Shown here: positions 16,333 to 25,690 of the stretch, piece after piece
Numbering within the stretch: position 1 is the stretch's first letter
Layout: each line of letters starts with the position of its first letter
Assembly (NCBI RefSeq): GCF_002735645.1
Contig: NZ_PDZG01000045.1
Coordinates: 1 to 38,751 of the forward strand
Length of the DNA stretch: 38,751 nucleotides
Reading direction: 5' to 3'
Origin: Iodobacter sp. BJB302
GTDB taxonomy: Bacteria; Pseudomonadota; Gammaproteobacteria; Burkholderiales; Chitinibacteraceae
The notes under the pieces: generated by a model
Database searches by the model: none
Told to the model about the DNA's origin: nothing
What the model saw: the letters and a program-made list of their open reading frames with translations, nothing else
Translations under genes and position numbers: made by a program

Positions 16333-18141
16333 TTAATGTTTTGATGCGCCTTCCGCACCTACCCCCGTCATAGAGCGGATAAATTGTGGCAGAAATTGTG
16401 CACGTTCAGAATCTGCCTGTGCGCTTTTATCGGTGACAGAGAAAATCCATGTCATTAGAAACGCTAAAGTCATTGAGAAAATAGCCGGGTTTTTATAAGG
16501 GAATAATTCGCTGCCCTTAGCGTGGCCCAGAGTATCAACCCAAACGGCTGGCCCGAGGATAATCAATACCACCGCGCAGATCAGGCCGGAATAGCCGCCG
16601 ATCACTGCACCGCGGGTGGTTAAGCCTTTCCAGAACATGGATAAGAACAGCACCGGGAAGTTGGCCGAAGCGGCAATAGAGAACGCCAGGCCCACCATAA
16701 AGGCGATGTTTTGCTTCTCGAACATAATGCCCAGCAAGATGGCTACCACACCCAAGGCCACGGTTGCGTATTTAGAAACGCGGATTTCTGTTGCTTCATC
16801 CACGCGTCCATGACGCCATACGCTGGCGTAAAGATCGTGTGAAACCGCCGATGCGCCAGAAAGGGTAAGGCCGGATACAACCGCCAGAATGGTGGCAAAG
16901 GCTACGGCTGAAATAAATCCGAGGAATAAATCACCGCCTACAGCATGGGCAAGGTGCACCGCTGCCATATTAGAGCCACCCAGCAGCTTGCCTGCTGCGT
17001 CTTTATACGATGGATCGGTAGACACCAGCATAATCGCGCCAAAGCCGATAATGAAGGTCAGGATATAGAAGTAGCCAATAAAGCCTGTGGCTACAAACAC
17101 GGATTTACGCGCAGCCTGAGCATCTTTTACGGTAAAGAAGCGCATCAGAATGTGCGGCAAGCCTGCTGTACCAAACATCAGGGCCAGGCCAAGAGAGATT
17201 GCATCAATCGGGTTAGAAACCAGGCCGCCGGGTGCCATGATGTTTTTAGCGGCTTTTGCTGCTGCTTTCGCTGCGTCAGATGCTTTTTCAAGTAAAGAAG
17301 CTGCATCGGGTGAGTGATTGGCTACTGCTTGTGCGGCTACATCTGATGCTGCCGTGGCTTTCACGGCAAGAAGCTGCGCGCCAGCTTGTTTGACGTGGAC
17401 AGCCTGGGCAAACATGCCTTCAACGCTGAAGTTCACATGTTTAAGCACCATAAAGGCCATAAAGCTGGCGCCGGATAAGAGCAGCACGGCTTTAATAATT
17501 TGTACCCATGTGGTGGCCAGCATGCCGCCAAAAATGACGTAAATCACCATCAGAATGCCAACCATAATGACGGCGGTGTTGTAATTCATGCCAAACAGCA
17601 GCTGAATCAGCTTACCTGCACCAACCATCTGGGCAATCAGATAGAGCGCCACCACAACCAGGGTGCCGGTGGCCGCAAAGGTGCGTACCGGGCCTTGCTG
17701 CAGGCGATAAGAGGCCACATCGGCAAAAGTGTATTTGCCTAAGTTACGCAGGCGCTCTGCTACGAGGAAGGTAATCACAGGCCAGCCTACCAAAAAGCCC
17801 AGCGAGTAAATCAGCCCGTCGTAACCAGTATCAAATACTAAAGCGGAAATCCCTAAAAATGACGCGGCCGACATATAGTCGCCCGCAATGGCTAAGCCAT
17901 TTTGAAACCCGGTAATGCCACCGCCTGCAGAGTAAAAGTCTTTAGCAGAGCGGGTGCGGCTGGCTGCCCAGTAAGTGACACCCAGCGTAAACGCCACAAA
18001 CAGAAAAAACATAATGATGGCGTGCCAGTTCATTGCTTGCTTGGTGACCGGCCCGTCAATGCTGCCAGACGCCCAAGTTGGCAAGCTGGCAAAGGCCAGC
18101 AGCACTCCGCAGCCCAGCTGCTTTTGCAATTTATGCATCAT
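16333..18141 (-). CDS. actP: Cation/acetate symporter ActP
   Basis: The 602-residue sodium:solute symporter begins with a cleavable-looking signal ('[13 protein letters not shown]') and then about 13 transmembrane segments. The ActP hallmarks are '[22 protein letters not shown]'-like text split by '[22 protein letters not shown]', and '[18 protein letters not shown]' in the middle. ActP imports acetate and other short monocarboxylates, plus tellurite in some species, using a sodium or proton gradient. It is about 50 residues longer than Escherichia coli ActP because of an Ala/Lys-rich insertion at about residues 245-298. It overlaps the upstream yjcH by 4 bases, which implies translational coupling. 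Confidence 0.95.
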   Translation of the reverse strand: MMHKLQKQLGCGVLLAFASLPTWASGSIDGPVTKQAMNWHAIIMFFLFVAFTLGVTYWAASRTRSAKDFYSAGGGITGFQNGLAIAGDYMSAASFLGISALVFDTGYDGLIYSLGFLVGWPVITFLVAERLRNLGKYTFADVASYRLQQGPVRTFAATGTLVVVALYLIAQMVGAGKLIQLLFGMNYNTAVIMVGILMVIYVIFGGMLATTWVQIIKAVLLLSGASFMAFMVLKHVNFSVEGMFAQAVHVKQAGAQLLAVKATAASDVAAQAVANHSPDAASLLEKASDAAKAAAKAAKNIMAPGGLVSNPIDAISLGLALMFGTAGLPHILMRFFTVKDAQAARKSVFVATGFIGYFYILTFIIGFGAIMLVSTDPSYKDAAGKLLGGSNMAAVHLAHAVGGDLFLGFISAVAFATILAVVSGLTLSGASAVSHDLYASVWRHGRVDEATEIRVSKYATVALGVVAILLGIMFEKQNIAFMVGLAFSIAASANFPVLFLSMFWKGLTTRGAVIGGYSGLICAVVLIILGPAVWVDTLGHAKGSELFPYKNPAIFSMTLAFLMTWIFSVTDKSAQADSERAQFLPQFIRSMTGVGAEGASKH

Positions 18142-18446
18142 TGCTTTGCTTCCTCGATAATTTCACGGGTCAACTGGTCAAATTCAGTAGCGCGGCGTAC
18201 ATAAATGCCGGTAAGCACAAAGGCCGATAAAATCACCAGGATACCAATCGGAATACCGATGGTGGTGACGCTGCCAGCAGAAAGCGGGATCCCAAGTGTC
18301 TTGGGGGAAAATGCGATCACCAGGATAAAGCCGTAGTAAATCACCAGCATGACTGATGATAAAAGCCACGAGAGGCTGGTTTTCTTTTGGACTAATTCTG
18401 CAAATTTAGGATTTTGCTGAATGCGGTCGATGATAGTTTCACTCAT
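18138..18446 (-). CDS. yjcH: DUF485 inner-membrane protein YjcH
   Basis: The 102-residue protein has two membrane helices ('[18 protein letters not shown]' and '[21 protein letters not shown]') and the family N-terminus '[20 protein letters not shown]'. It ends with '[19 protein letters not shown]'. DUF485 proteins are nearly always encoded just before actP and are thought to assist or form a complex with the acetate symporter, although the biochemistry is unclear. The start is preceded by AAGGAGG on the minus strand, a strong Shine-Dalgarno site. A 237-base gap separates it from the divergent LysR gene. Confidence 0.93.
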   Translation of the reverse strand: MSETIIDRIQQNPKFAELVQKKTSLSWLLSSVMLVIYYGFILVIAFSPKTLGIPLSAGSVTTIGIPIGILVILSAFVLTGIYVRRATEFDQLTREIIEEAKQ

Positions 18447-18627
18447 GCTTAGACTCCTCCTTGAACAAGGTGGATCCCGGAAGGGACAACCGATACATAA
18501 TGTAACGACAGCAACCCTTTGATGCTAATTGCAATTTTTGATGTACAAAATCAGCAAAACTGATGTTGCATTGCACTGGTATTGCTTGGGGCTTACTTTG
18601 TTTTGTGGATTTTATACAGGCGGACTA

Positions 18628-18641
18628 CGGTATTTTTACCG
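18628..18641. promoter_or_regulatory. Palindrome CGGTA-TTTT-TACCG upstream of the LysR gene
   Basis: This perfect 5-base inverted repeat spaced by four T lies 42 bases before the LysR start and within the yjcH/LysR divergent region. Position and symmetry fit a LysR-type binding site, but short palindromes are common and no second copy was found. Confidence 0.3.
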
Positions 18642-18683
18642 GAATAAGCTGACAGGGCAGGGGTTTTTAAGCATACTTTCCGC

Positions 18684-19571
18684 ATGGAAATCTACCAACT
18701 CCGCACTTTTATAGCCGTTGCACAGCAGGGGCATTTAACTCAGGCCGCAGAATTACTTCATCTCTCTCAGCCTGCCGTAACGGCGCAGATTAAGGCTTTA
18801 GAAGAGGAGTTTGGCCTTCCTTTATTTGAGCGTTTCCCCGGTGGTGTGCAATTAACCGAAGCGGGTAAGTTGCTGCAGCCCGATGCCGAGCACATTCTTG
18901 CCCTGGCAAGAGGCATGCAAAACCGAGCCAAAGCGCTGGCAGGAGAGCCCAAGGGAAAAGTTAAAATTGGCACGATAGGCGTGCCGGCAAGGCTGCGTTT
19001 AGGATCCTGGCTGGCGCATTTGCGCGAGAAATATCCGCTGATTTCGGCGCAAACCACGCATGGTATTTCGGTGAGTGTATTAAATGATGTACGCAAAAAG
19101 GTGCTGGACGGCGGTTTTTATCTGGGGCGCAATCCCTATCAGAATGTCACTACTTTGCAGCTGACCGAAATAGGTTTCTGTGTTGCCCTGCCCCCCGGCA
19201 TGGCTGGCGATCTGGCTAATGCGGATTGGAAAACCCTGGGTAAAGCACCCTGGCTGGGCTTGTCTCAATTTACCAGCCTAGCTGAAATCACTCTGGAGCT
19301 GTGGCGCAGCCAGAATATCGCACCAAAAATTGTGGGCGAGTTTGATGAAGAAGCAACTCTTGTCGAGTTGGTTAAAGCAGGAATGGGCGTGGCGATTCTG
19401 GCTGAGCGCACCGCAAAGCGCTTTGCCGCAGATGGCTCGATTGCTTTGTGGCGGGGGGGGGAGATTGCAGTACGGGTGCCCTTGCAGTTTATTTACTCGG
19501 CCGACAGAGAGCAGGATCCCTTAATTGCGATGCTGAAAGGCTCTCTTAAAACAGAGTGGGATTTGCCCTGA
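18684..19571 (+). CDS. LysR-family transcriptional regulator, divergent from yjcH-actP
   Basis: The 295-residue regulator has a classical LysR N-terminus ('MEIYQLRTFIAVAQQGHLTQAA', then 'SQPAVTAQIKALEEEFGLPLF') and an effector domain with 'LVELVKAGMGVAILAE' near residue 222. LysR genes commonly control the divergent neighbour, so acetate uptake by YjcH-ActP is the likely target. ATG 18684 has no strong Shine-Dalgarno sequence, but the protein start matches the family exactly. The gene is followed by a clear terminator and is monocistronic. Confidence 0.93.
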   Translation: MEIYQLRTFIAVAQQGHLTQAAELLHLSQPAVTAQIKALEEEFGLPLFERFPGGVQLTEAGKLLQPDAEHILALARGMQNRAKALAGEPKGKVKIGTIGVPARLRLGSWLAHLREKYPLISAQTTHGISVSVLNDVRKKVLDGGFYLGRNPYQNVTTLQLTEIGFCVALPPGMAGDLANADWKTLGKAPWLGLSQFTSLAEITLELWRSQNIAPKIVGEFDEEATLVELVKAGMGVAILAERTAKRFAADGSIALWRGGEIAVRVPLQFIYSADREQDPLIAMLKGSLKTEWDLP

Positions 19572-19592
19572 TGACTTTTTAATTTTTAAAAT

Positions 19593-19622
19593 AAAAAAGC
19601 CAAACTGAGTTTGGCTTTTTTT
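19593..19622 (+). terminator. Rho-independent terminator after the LysR gene
   Basis: A-rich sequence, then AAGCCAAA-CTGAG-TTTGGCTT and a run of T (to 19622) form a standard intrinsic terminator about 22 bases after the stop codon. The A-run on the left also allows function in the opposite direction. Confidence 0.85.
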
Positions 19623-19637
19623 GATGCTCTGGAAATA

Positions 19638-19662
19638 CAAAAACCCCACCAAGGGCAGGGTT
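19638..19662 (-). terminator. Probable terminator of rpmB-rpmG
   Basis: On the minus strand ACCCTGC-CCTTG-GTGGGGT followed by TTTTTG forms a 7-base stem with two G-U pairs, 32 bases after the rpmG stop. The wobble pairs make it weaker than its neighbour, but the position and T-run are right. Confidence 0.55.
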
Positions 19663-19693
19663 CGAGTATGAAGGCCACCGTACAAAAACTGAA

Positions 19694-19849
19694 TTACTTC
19701 AGCTTGGTTTCCTTGTAGATCACGTGTTTACGAACCACGGGATCGTACTTCTTGATTTCCAGCTTTGTTGGCATTGTGCGCTTGTTCTTGGTCGTTGTGT
19801 AAAAGTGACCAGTACCTGCGCTGGATTCCAGCTTGATTTTTTCACGCAT
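19694..19849 (-). CDS. rpmG: 50S ribosomal protein L33
   Basis: The 51-residue basic protein reads [20 protein letters not shown], then '[20 protein letters not shown]', and ends K-E-T-K-L-K. This is the full length and sequence pattern of proteobacterial L33, a component of the large ribosomal subunit near the exit site. It lacks the zinc-binding CxxC pairs of the alternative form, so function does not depend on zinc. It follows rpmB by 17 bases, the usual order, and shares its promoter. Confidence 0.97.
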   Translation of the reverse strand: MREKIKLESSAGTGHFYTTTKNKRTMPTKLEIKKYDPVVRKHVIYKETKLK

Positions 19850-19866
19850 GATTTCTTACCTCAGCC

Positions 19867-20100
19867 TCAAACTTCGCCACGAGCGCGGAGATCCGCGAGG
19901 ACGACTTCGATGCCTAGTTTATCGATAGTACGGAGTGCTGCGTTAGATACACGCAGACGAACGAAGCGGTTTTCGCTTTCTACCCAGAAACGGCGGCTGT
20001 GCAGATTTGGAAGAAAACGACGCTTAGTCTTGTTATTGGCGTGGGAAACATTGTTCCCTGTCACTGGGCGCTTGCCGGTGACTTCACATACTCGTGCCAT
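19867..20100 (-). CDS. rpmB: 50S ribosomal protein L28
   Basis: The 77-residue product starts [20 protein letters not shown] and continues '[19 protein letters not shown]', the standard L28 sequence. '[20 protein letters not shown]' near the end is also typical. L28 binds 23S rRNA in the large subunit. It is the first gene of the rpmB-rpmG operon, read from a good sigma-70-like promoter about 40 bases upstream. The zinc-ligand cysteines of other L28 versions are absent. Confidence 0.97.
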   Translation of the reverse strand: MARVCEVTGKRPVTGNNVSHANNKTKRRFLPNLHSRRFWVESENRFVRLRVSNAALRTIDKLGIEVVLADLRARGEV

Positions 20101-20135
20101 GGCGGGTAATTCCCTGACTTCTGAGAAAAACCGGA

Positions 20136-20165
20136 TTTATAGCATAGATCCCCGCCTTGTTTCAA
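20136..20165 (-). promoter_or_regulatory. Sigma-70 promoter of rpmB-rpmG
   Basis: Read on the minus strand, TTGAAA (20160-20165) and TATAAA (20136-20141) are separated by 18 bases, with a GC-rich stretch (GGCGGGGATC) in the spacer. Ribosomal genes usually have strong promoters and this is the only good match in front of rpmB. Confidence 0.6.
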
Positions 20166-20404
20166 GAGCTATGTCACTTTGCCCTTAGGTAATTGTATTT
20201 TTTTTGCTGCTGTTTTATTGCTTACAGCTAGGCTTTGCGCGGCTTGGCGGCAGGTTTAAAGGTGATTTGTAAATATGCAAAAATAATCGCGTAAATCAGG
20301 TGGTCTGAATATGCATTTTGACATTCAAAATCGTGCTTTTTCCCATGCCACTGGTTTTGGCCTCATCTTGTTCTATTTACTGAGAAAAATGTCTGCTTGC
20401 GGGG
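20166..20404. other. Intergenic stretch without recognisable genes
   Basis: Together with the promoter and terminator on its sides, this belongs to a 390-base gene-free region between ftsK and rpmB. It contains AT-rich segments and no frame with coding character. I see no tRNA, repeat or clear small-RNA structure in it. Confidence 0.5.
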
Positions 20405-20406
20405 GC

Positions 20407-20438
20407 AAAAAAAGCCGCTTATCCAGGGAGAAGCGGCT
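20407..20438 (-). terminator. Rho-independent terminator after ftsK
   Basis: On the minus strand AGCCGCTT (20431-20438) and AAGCGGCT (20413-20420) pair around a 10-base loop and run directly into seven T. It lies 53 bases beyond the ftsK stop. Confidence 0.85.
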
Positions 20439-20491
20439 CTTGTTATGGCGGGCATTACTGCGCCGCAGTGAGGGCGGTGGCGATGATGGCT

Positions 20492-22831
20492 TTATTCGCT
20501 TGCAGGAGCCAGTACAGTGCGATTGCCATTGGTTTCCATACCACTCACCAGCCCTGCGGCTTCCATCTGCTCAATCAGCCTTGCAGCGCGGTTGTAACCG
20601 ATGCGCAGCTGGCGTTGCACGGATGAGATGGATGCACGGCGGCTTTTGAGCACAAAGGCTACTGCTTCGTCGTAAAGCGGATCGCTTTCGTTGTTCGCAT
20701 CGCTATTGCCGCCACCTGCTGCAGCCTCAGCTTCAAAGCCGCCGTTTAAAATGCCGTCAATGTAGTTGGGTTCGCCCTGCTGCTTGAGGTTTTCAACCAC
20801 CTGATGCACTTCGTTATCGTCCACAAAGGCACCGTGCACGCGCAGTGGATAGCCGCTGCCCGGTGGCAGGAACAACATATCCCCCTGGCCCAGCAGGGCC
20901 TCTGCGCCCATCTGATCCAGAATGGTGCGGCTGTCGATCTTGCTCGATACCTGAAACGCCAGCCGGGTAGGGATATTGGCTTTGATCAGGCCGGTAATCA
21001 CATCCACCGATGGGCGCTGGGTGGCCAGAATCAGATGAATACCCGCCGCACGGGCTTTTTGCGCAAGCCTTGCGATCAGCTCTTCAATTTTTTTGCCTGC
21101 CACCATAATCAGATCGGCAAATTCATCGACCACCACCACAATAAAGGGCAGGTGCTCAAGACGTTCAGGATCTTCCGGTGTCAGCGTAAAGGGGTTGGTG
21201 AGCGGTTTACCCGCTTTCTCAGCTTCGCGTACCTTTTGATTGAAACCCGCTAAATTACGTACGCCAAAGGTACTCATCAGGCGATAGCGTTTTTCCATTT
21301 CGGCCACACACCAGTTCAGCGCATTGGCTGCCAGCTTCATGTCGGTCACAACAGGGGCCAGGAGGTGCGGAATGCCTTCGTAAACCGATAGCTCAAGCAT
21401 TTTCGGGTCGATCATAATAAAGCGCACTTCGTCTGCCGTGGCCTTATAGACCAGGCTGAGAATCATGGCATTGACCCCAACTGATTTACCCGAGCCGGTG
21501 GTCCCTGCCACCAGCATATGCGGTGCCTTGCCCAGATCGGTGACGATGGGCTTGCCGGTAATATCCTTACCCAGCGCAATGGTCAGCTTGCTGCTCATGG
21601 CGTGATAGGGCTCGGAAGATAAAATCTCTGACAGGCGAATGATTTGCCGTGTAGGGTTGGGCAGCTCCAGCCCCATGCAGGTTTTGTCCGGAATGGTTTC
21701 AACCACACGGATCGAAACAAGGCCCAGCGCGCGTGATAAATCCTTCATCAGATTAACAATCTGCGAGCCTTTCACGCCCACCGCAGGCTCGATTTCATAG
21801 CGGGTAATCACAGGGCCAGGGTAGGCCGCCACGACTTTGACTTCTACATTGAAGTCGGCCAGTTTTTTCTCAATCAGCCTTGATGTGAATTCCAGCGTGT
21901 CTTTGCTGATTGTTTCTTTAGCGGGTGGCGCTACCGTCAACAGCTTGATCGGTGGCAGTGCCTGGTTGCTGGCTATTACTGGTAAGTCTTCAGCATTAAA
22001 CAGCGGCACTTGCGCGGCCTTTTGCTGCTCTTCCTGCGCTTTTTTGCTGAGTTTGGCGGCGATAGCAGGTGCCTCGGTATGGGCTGCTTCTATGCGGACC
22101 GGTGGCTTATCATCAAAGCGTTTTTTCTCTGAAGTGACCTTTTCGCTGCGCTGTACTTTGGCTTCACGGCCAATTTTCCGATCGCGTGATGCCTGAATGG
22201 CATCTTTTGCTTTCAGTGCGCTCAGCTCGATCAGGGTTCCCAGATTTTCCATCAAATAAAGCCAGGATAAGCCGGTGAATAGCGAAATGCCGATGCAGAT
22301 GGTGGCCAGTAAAAATAGTGTTGCACCAGAAAAGCCAAAGCTAAGGTAGAGCCAGCTGCCCAGCGTTACGCCTAATATTCCACCAGGAGCCTGTGGCAAT
22401 ACCGCATGAATACTGTGTAGGCGCAGCGCTTCAAAGCTGGAGCTGGCCAGAATAATCAGCAGAAAACCGATACAGGCAAAGAGCACCGTAGGGCGTGCGC
22501 CATCACTCACATGGTCAATGCGGCGATAGCCCCATAAAATGGCGGCAAAGCAAAAGCCTACCCACCACCATGCTGAAAAGCCAAATAAGTAGAGCAGGAT
22601 ATCGGCAATCCACGCACCTACTGCTCCGCCGCGATTATGGATTTCGGGCCGGGTGGCGCTATGAGACCAGCCAGGGTCACCAGGGCTGTAGGTAGAAAGG
22701 ACAAGGACGAGGTAAATAACCAAGACGACCAGAATAAACCACCATGATTCGCGTAAAAGAATGGCGATCTGCGGTGGCAAGGCGGCGCGGCTGGATACAT
22801 TCGCGACGTTTTTTTTACGAAATATGGCCAT
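20492..22831 (-). CDS. ftsK: DNA translocase FtsK
   Basis: The 779-residue protein has an N-terminal membrane domain of about four helices (from '[20 protein letters not shown]'), a Lys/Ala-rich linker (about residues 220-290) and a RecA-like motor. Walker A is '[16 protein letters not shown]' (about residue 440), Walker B is '[14 protein letters not shown]', and '[20 protein letters not shown]' follows. The C-terminal winged-helix gamma domain ('[20 protein letters not shown]') reads KOPS sites and activates XerCD at dif. FtsK couples septum formation with chromosome segregation. The frame continues to 22885, but 'MAIFRKK' at 22831 is the more natural start. At 779 residues it is of ordinary size for betaproteobacteria and shorter than E. 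coli FtsK, whose linker is much longer. Confidence 0.95.
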   Translation of the reverse strand: MAIFRKKNVANVSSRAALPPQIAILLRESWWFILVVLVIYLVLVLSTYSPGDPGWSHSATRPEIHNRGGAVGAWIADILLYLFGFSAWWWVGFCFAAILWGYRRIDHVSDGARPTVLFACIGFLLIILASSSFEALRLHSIHAVLPQAPGGILGVTLGSWLYLSFGFSGATLFLLATICIGISLFTGLSWLYLMENLGTLIELSALKAKDAIQASRDRKIGREAKVQRSEKVTSEKKRFDDKPPVRIEAAHTEAPAIAAKLSKKAQEEQQKAAQVPLFNAEDLPVIASNQALPPIKLLTVAPPAKETISKDTLEFTSRLIEKKLADFNVEVKVVAAYPGPVITRYEIEPAVGVKGSQIVNLMKDLSRALGLVSIRVVETIPDKTCMGLELPNPTRQIIRLSEILSSEPYHAMSSKLTIALGKDITGKPIVTDLGKAPHMLVAGTTGSGKSVGVNAMILSLVYKATADEVRFIMIDPKMLELSVYEGIPHLLAPVVTDMKLAANALNWCVAEMEKRYRLMSTFGVRNLAGFNQKVREAEKAGKPLTNPFTLTPEDPERLEHLPFIVVVVDEFADLIMVAGKKIEELIARLAQKARAAGIHLILATQRPSVDVITGLIKANIPTRLAFQVSSKIDSRTILDQMGAEALLGQGDMLFLPPGSGYPLRVHGAFVDDNEVHQVVENLKQQGEPNYIDGILNGGFEAEAAAGGGNSDANNESDPLYDEAVAFVLKSRRASISSVQRQLRIGYNRAARLIEQMEAAGLVSGMETNGNRTVLAPASE

Positions 22832-22855
22832 GTTTGGCTTGGTTGCAATGAATAT

Positions 22856-22873
22856 GCCGCTAATTATAGCGGC
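22856..22873 (-). promoter_or_regulatory. -10 box embedded in a palindrome upstream of ftsK
   Basis: GCCGCTA (22856-22862) and TAGCGGC (22867-22873) form a perfect 7-base inverted repeat around ATTA. On the minus strand the same bases contain TATAAT (22863-22868), a consensus -10 hexamer 31 bases before the ftsK start. No good -35 box sits at 16-18 bases, which suits a promoter that depends on an activator or a repressible one. Confidence 0.45.
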
Positions 22874-22938
22874 AACATCCTGCAAACAGCAGTTGACAGT
22901 TTAATTTGGGTAATAAGCCATTCAATTGCTGCGAAGGA

Positions 22939-23685
22939 TCACTCAAGAAAACGTTTTTGCCAGCCTGAATAGAGCGCATAGGTCTGGCTGGAGTAATCGT
23001 CTTTATCTTTAAACTGGCTGGCTTGCAGCGGGTCAAATACGTGGTAATGCGCCACATGATTGGGTGAGCGCATGATTTGCCATATTTTTTGAATGAGTGT
23101 GGTATTGGGGCCCCATTCAAAGGCTTCCTGCGCTTCGTAATATAAAAATACCGGCAGGATGGGGATCTGGGTTTCGATAGAAACGATAAATGCGCCATAT
23201 AAAAACTTATCCCACAGGCGACGGCCTTTACAGCCGCCTTCAGGATAAAGCGCAATAGAATGTCCTGCTCTTACCGCTGCAATCATATTGAGCAGGGCGG
23301 CCTGACGGGCGTCTTTTTCTTCGCGTTTTACAAATAATGTACCGGCGGCTTCGGCGATTTTGCCGACAAACCACCAGTGACGCACCTCTTCTTTTGCGAG
23401 ATTTCTGACCGGAAAAAAGGCCGGAATGCCAACGTCTTCCAGGGCGGAAGGATGATTGGCAATTAAAATATACTGGGGTGGAAGCGGTTTTTTATGGTGC
23501 TGGTGTAAACGAAGCTCTACACCCAGTGCCCGGACAAAACAGCGGCACCATGCCTGAAATAATGAGGGATACCAGGCTGTCAAAAGCGCCATAGGCAGGC
23601 GTGCCAGTAAGAGCATCAGCAGGGTAAAGACACAGAGATCAAGCCAGGCGAGGGTAAGACGCAGCCATTTGGCAAACCAAAGCAT
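22939..23685 (-). CDS. PlsC-like 1-acyl-sn-glycerol-3-phosphate acyltransferase family protein
   Basis: The 248-residue protein has an N-terminal hydrophobic segment (residues about 10-35) and acyltransferase blocks. Block I is 'IANHPSALEDV', block II contains 'FVKREEKDARQ' and block III is 'IALYPEGGCKG'. The family moves acyl chains from acyl-ACP or acyl-CoA to lysophosphatidate or related acceptors at the inner membrane. In block I the position five after His is Glu and Asp comes one later, whereas most members have H-x4-D. I start it at 23685 because GGAGA lies 8 bases upstream; a longer frame to 23706 exists. It is 99 bases after motC in the same direction. Confidence 0.85.
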   Translation of the reverse strand: MLWFAKWLRLTLAWLDLCVFTLLMLLLARLPMALLTAWYPSLFQAWCRCFVRALGVELRLHQHHKKPLPPQYILIANHPSALEDVGIPAFFPVRNLAKEEVRHWWFVGKIAEAAGTLFVKREEKDARQAALLNMIAAVRAGHSIALYPEGGCKGRRLWDKFLYGAFIVSIETQIPILPVFLYYEAQEAFEWGPNTTLIQKIWQIMRSPNHVAHYHVFDPLQASQFKDKDDYSSQTYALYSGWQKRFLE

Positions 23686-23784
23686 GGTGAAATCTCCGCA
23701 GGGCAATTGCGAATAAGGTTTTTATTGGGCGGCTAAAGTCCAATCCTGTTGATTTAACTGATGCTGTGAAGTTGTTGTTTGTGG

Positions 23785-24525
23785 CTAAGACAAAAAACCG
23801 GCCAGTTTGTTTTCTAATACCCTTGGGTTTTCACCATTGGCAATGGTAACCAAACCTTCGACCAGCATTTCGCGGCGTCTGACTTCGGTCTGGATATGTT
23901 GTTTCAGCTTATGCGAAACAGGCAGAAAAATCAGATTGGCCATGGCTACGCCGTAAATGGTGGCGACAAAAGCCACGGCAATCCCTGCACCCAGTTTGGA
24001 TGGGTCGGTCAGGTTTTCCATGACATGGATCAGCCCCATTACCGCGCCGATAATCCCGATGGTAGGAGAGTAGCCGCCTGCTGCTTCCCAAATTTTGGCG
24101 GCAGAGCGGGCGCGGTCTTCAAATACATCGATATCCAGCTCTAAGGCGCGGCGGATGACTTCCGGCTCTGCGCCATCAACCACCATTTGCAGCCCGCGTT
24201 TTACGAAAGGATCTTTTTCGCTCTGAACATAGGCTTCAAGCGCTAAAAGGCCGCCACGGCGGGCTTGCTGGCCCCAGTTGACCAATACGCCCAGTTGCTT
24301 TTTGAAATCGTGCTGAGGGGGAAGAAAAACCCAGCGCACCATTTTTAAGCCAGCAATAAAGTGATCCTGCCTGGTCTGCAGCATCACCGCACCCAGCGTG
24401 CCGCCAGTGACAATCATAAAAGCAGTGGCTTGCATCAGGGAGGCCACATGCCCGCCCTCTAAAATTTGCCCGAGTACAATCGCCGTTAAGCCAAGTAAAA
24501 TGCCAAATATACTGATTTTATCCAT
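23785..24525 (-). CDS. motC: MotA-family flagellar motor stator protein MotC
   Basis: The 246-residue protein has four hydrophobic segments: residues about 3-20, 30-48, 150-170 and 182-205. It also has the MotA/MotC signature 'GGYSPTIGIIGAVMGLIHVM', including the conserved proline at the ion channel. 'ARRGGLLALEAYV' and 'DPFVKRGLQMVVDGAEPEVI' are typical of the cytoplasmic loop that touches FliG. Stator units need a partner of the MotB/MotD type, which normally follows immediately. Here the next gene is an acyltransferase and no motD is present in the window. The gene is 6 bases after fliA and is probably co-transcribed. Confidence 0.9.
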   Translation of the reverse strand: MDKISIFGILLGLTAIVLGQILEGGHVASLMQATAFMIVTGGTLGAVMLQTRQDHFIAGLKMVRWVFLPPQHDFKKQLGVLVNWGQQARRGGLLALEAYVQSEKDPFVKRGLQMVVDGAEPEVIRRALELDIDVFEDRARSAAKIWEAAGGYSPTIGIIGAVMGLIHVMENLTDPSKLGAGIAVAFVATIYGVAMANLIFLPVSHKLKQHIQTEVRRREMLVEGLVTIANGENPRVLENKLAGFLS

Positions 24526-24531
24526 ATCGCC

Positions 24532-25275
24532 TTATTGACCTGTCCAATCGCCTAAGCGCGCCCGCAGCCGGGCAATGGCCTGGCTGTGCAGCTGGCAAAC
24601 CCGGGATTCGGTGACGCTGAGTACAGCACCAATTTCTTTAAGATTGAGTTCTTCGTCGTAGTAAAGCGCCATCACCAGCTTTTCCCGCTCGGGCAAAGCA
24701 TCAATGGCTTCTATTAATTTTTGTTTGAAATGTGTTTCAGAGAGCTGATTGAGCGGATTGTGCGCCAGATCGGCTACATTATGTTCGCTATGATGATTTT
24801 CTTCATCATCTTCAAAATCATCTAAGTGGACAAGCTGATGGCCCCGCACCTCGGTGAGCATATCCTGGTATTCTTCAAGGCTGAGCTGAAGATAGCTTGC
24901 CACTTCGCTTTCAAGGGGCGCTCTGCCCAGGGTGTGGCCCAGCTTAAGCAGTGCGGCTTCAATATCCCGCATATGTTTTCTGGCCTGGCGGGGCATCCAG
25001 TCGGCGCTTCTCAACTCATCCAGCATGGCGCCGCGAATGCGTTGAGAGGCAAAAGTTTCAAACAATACGCCTGCGCTGGCGTCAAAGTTTTTGGCCGCTT
25101 CCATCAGGCCCATCATGCCAACCTGTATCAAATCGTCCACTTCCACGCTGGCAGGCAGGCGGCTCACCATGTGATAGGCGATCCGTTTGACCAGTGAGGC
25201 ATGGCGAGCGACATAATCATCTTCGCTGCTGGCCTGTGTCTGACGATAAAGAGAAAGTGCGCGTGGCGCTGGCAT
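24532..25275 (-). CDS. fliA: Flagellar sigma factor FliA (sigma-28)
   Basis: The 247-residue protein contains sigma region 2 ('YVARHASLVKRIAYHMVSRL', 'VDDLIQVGMMGLMEAAKNFD', 'FETFASQRIRGAMLDELRSA'), region 3 ('RDIEAALLKLGHTLGRAPLE') and region 4 ('LPEREKLVMALYYDEELNLK' followed by the 'IGAVLSVTESRVCQLHSQAI' helix-turn-helix). This is the standard FliA layout. FliA directs RNA polymerase to late flagellar and chemotaxis promoters and is held by the anti-sigma factor FlgM, which is not in the window. It precedes motC by 6 bases. A decayed 750-base region separates it from flhG, although these two genes are often adjacent. Confidence 0.96.
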   Translation of the reverse strand: MPAPRALSLYRQTQASSEDDYVARHASLVKRIAYHMVSRLPASVEVDDLIQVGMMGLMEAAKNFDASAGVLFETFASQRIRGAMLDELRSADWMPRQARKHMRDIEAALLKLGHTLGRAPLESEVASYLQLSLEEYQDMLTEVRGHQLVHLDDFEDDEENHHSEHNVADLAHNPLNQLSETHFKQKLIEAIDALPEREKLVMALYYDEELNLKEIGAVLSVTESRVCQLHSQAIARLRARLGDWTGQ

Positions 25276-25317
25276 CTGTTTCTACTTTGAAGTGGCAAAA
25301 TCAGTTTAGCTGAGAGC

Positions 25318-25569
25318 CTAGCGACTTGGGAGTAAAATCAGTTTGCTTTCTAATTGCTTAAAAGTACTTGCAAGAGCTCGATCTAATCCTTCGGCAATAT
25401 CATTTGCATTTGTGCCGTTTAAGGCTTCATTTGCCGTAAGAATAGTATCGAGTATAACAGGGGAATTCGCTGAACTTAAGCGAATATGCAGTTTTGCTAA
25501 TAAGTAGAGCTGTGCTTGCAGGCGCGGATAGAGAGCCAGTATTTCGCTACTTAATTGATAATCTGCTGT
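25318..25569 (-). pseudogene. Open frame without a start codon, unrecognised remnant
   Basis: On the minus strand 83 codons are open between the stop at 25570-25572 and the TAG at 25318-25320. The residues include 'LSSEILALYPRLQAQLYLLA' and 'GLDRALASTFKQLESKLILL', with a helical, protein-like composition. There is no ATG, GTG or TTG in the frame. A one-base frameshift would join it to a neighbouring frame beginning near 25600. I do not recognise the family. It could be the 3' part of a lost gene between flhG and fliA or a chance frame. Confidence 0.3.
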
Positions 25570-25690
25570 TTATTTTGAAAAATGCTCAAATTTAAACCAT
25601 CACATACCAGCGTTGATATGGCCTCTGCCGTGGTAGCTTTCTCTGTGTTTACACTACTGATTGCCTGTAAGGCGCAATACAAGCAATGAG

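Noticed and set aside
20311-20649. Open frame of 112 codons on the plus strand past the ftsK end
   Set aside because: It overlaps the ftsK terminator and the ftsK 3' end on the opposite strand, and its residues look like antisense of the FtsK gamma domain.
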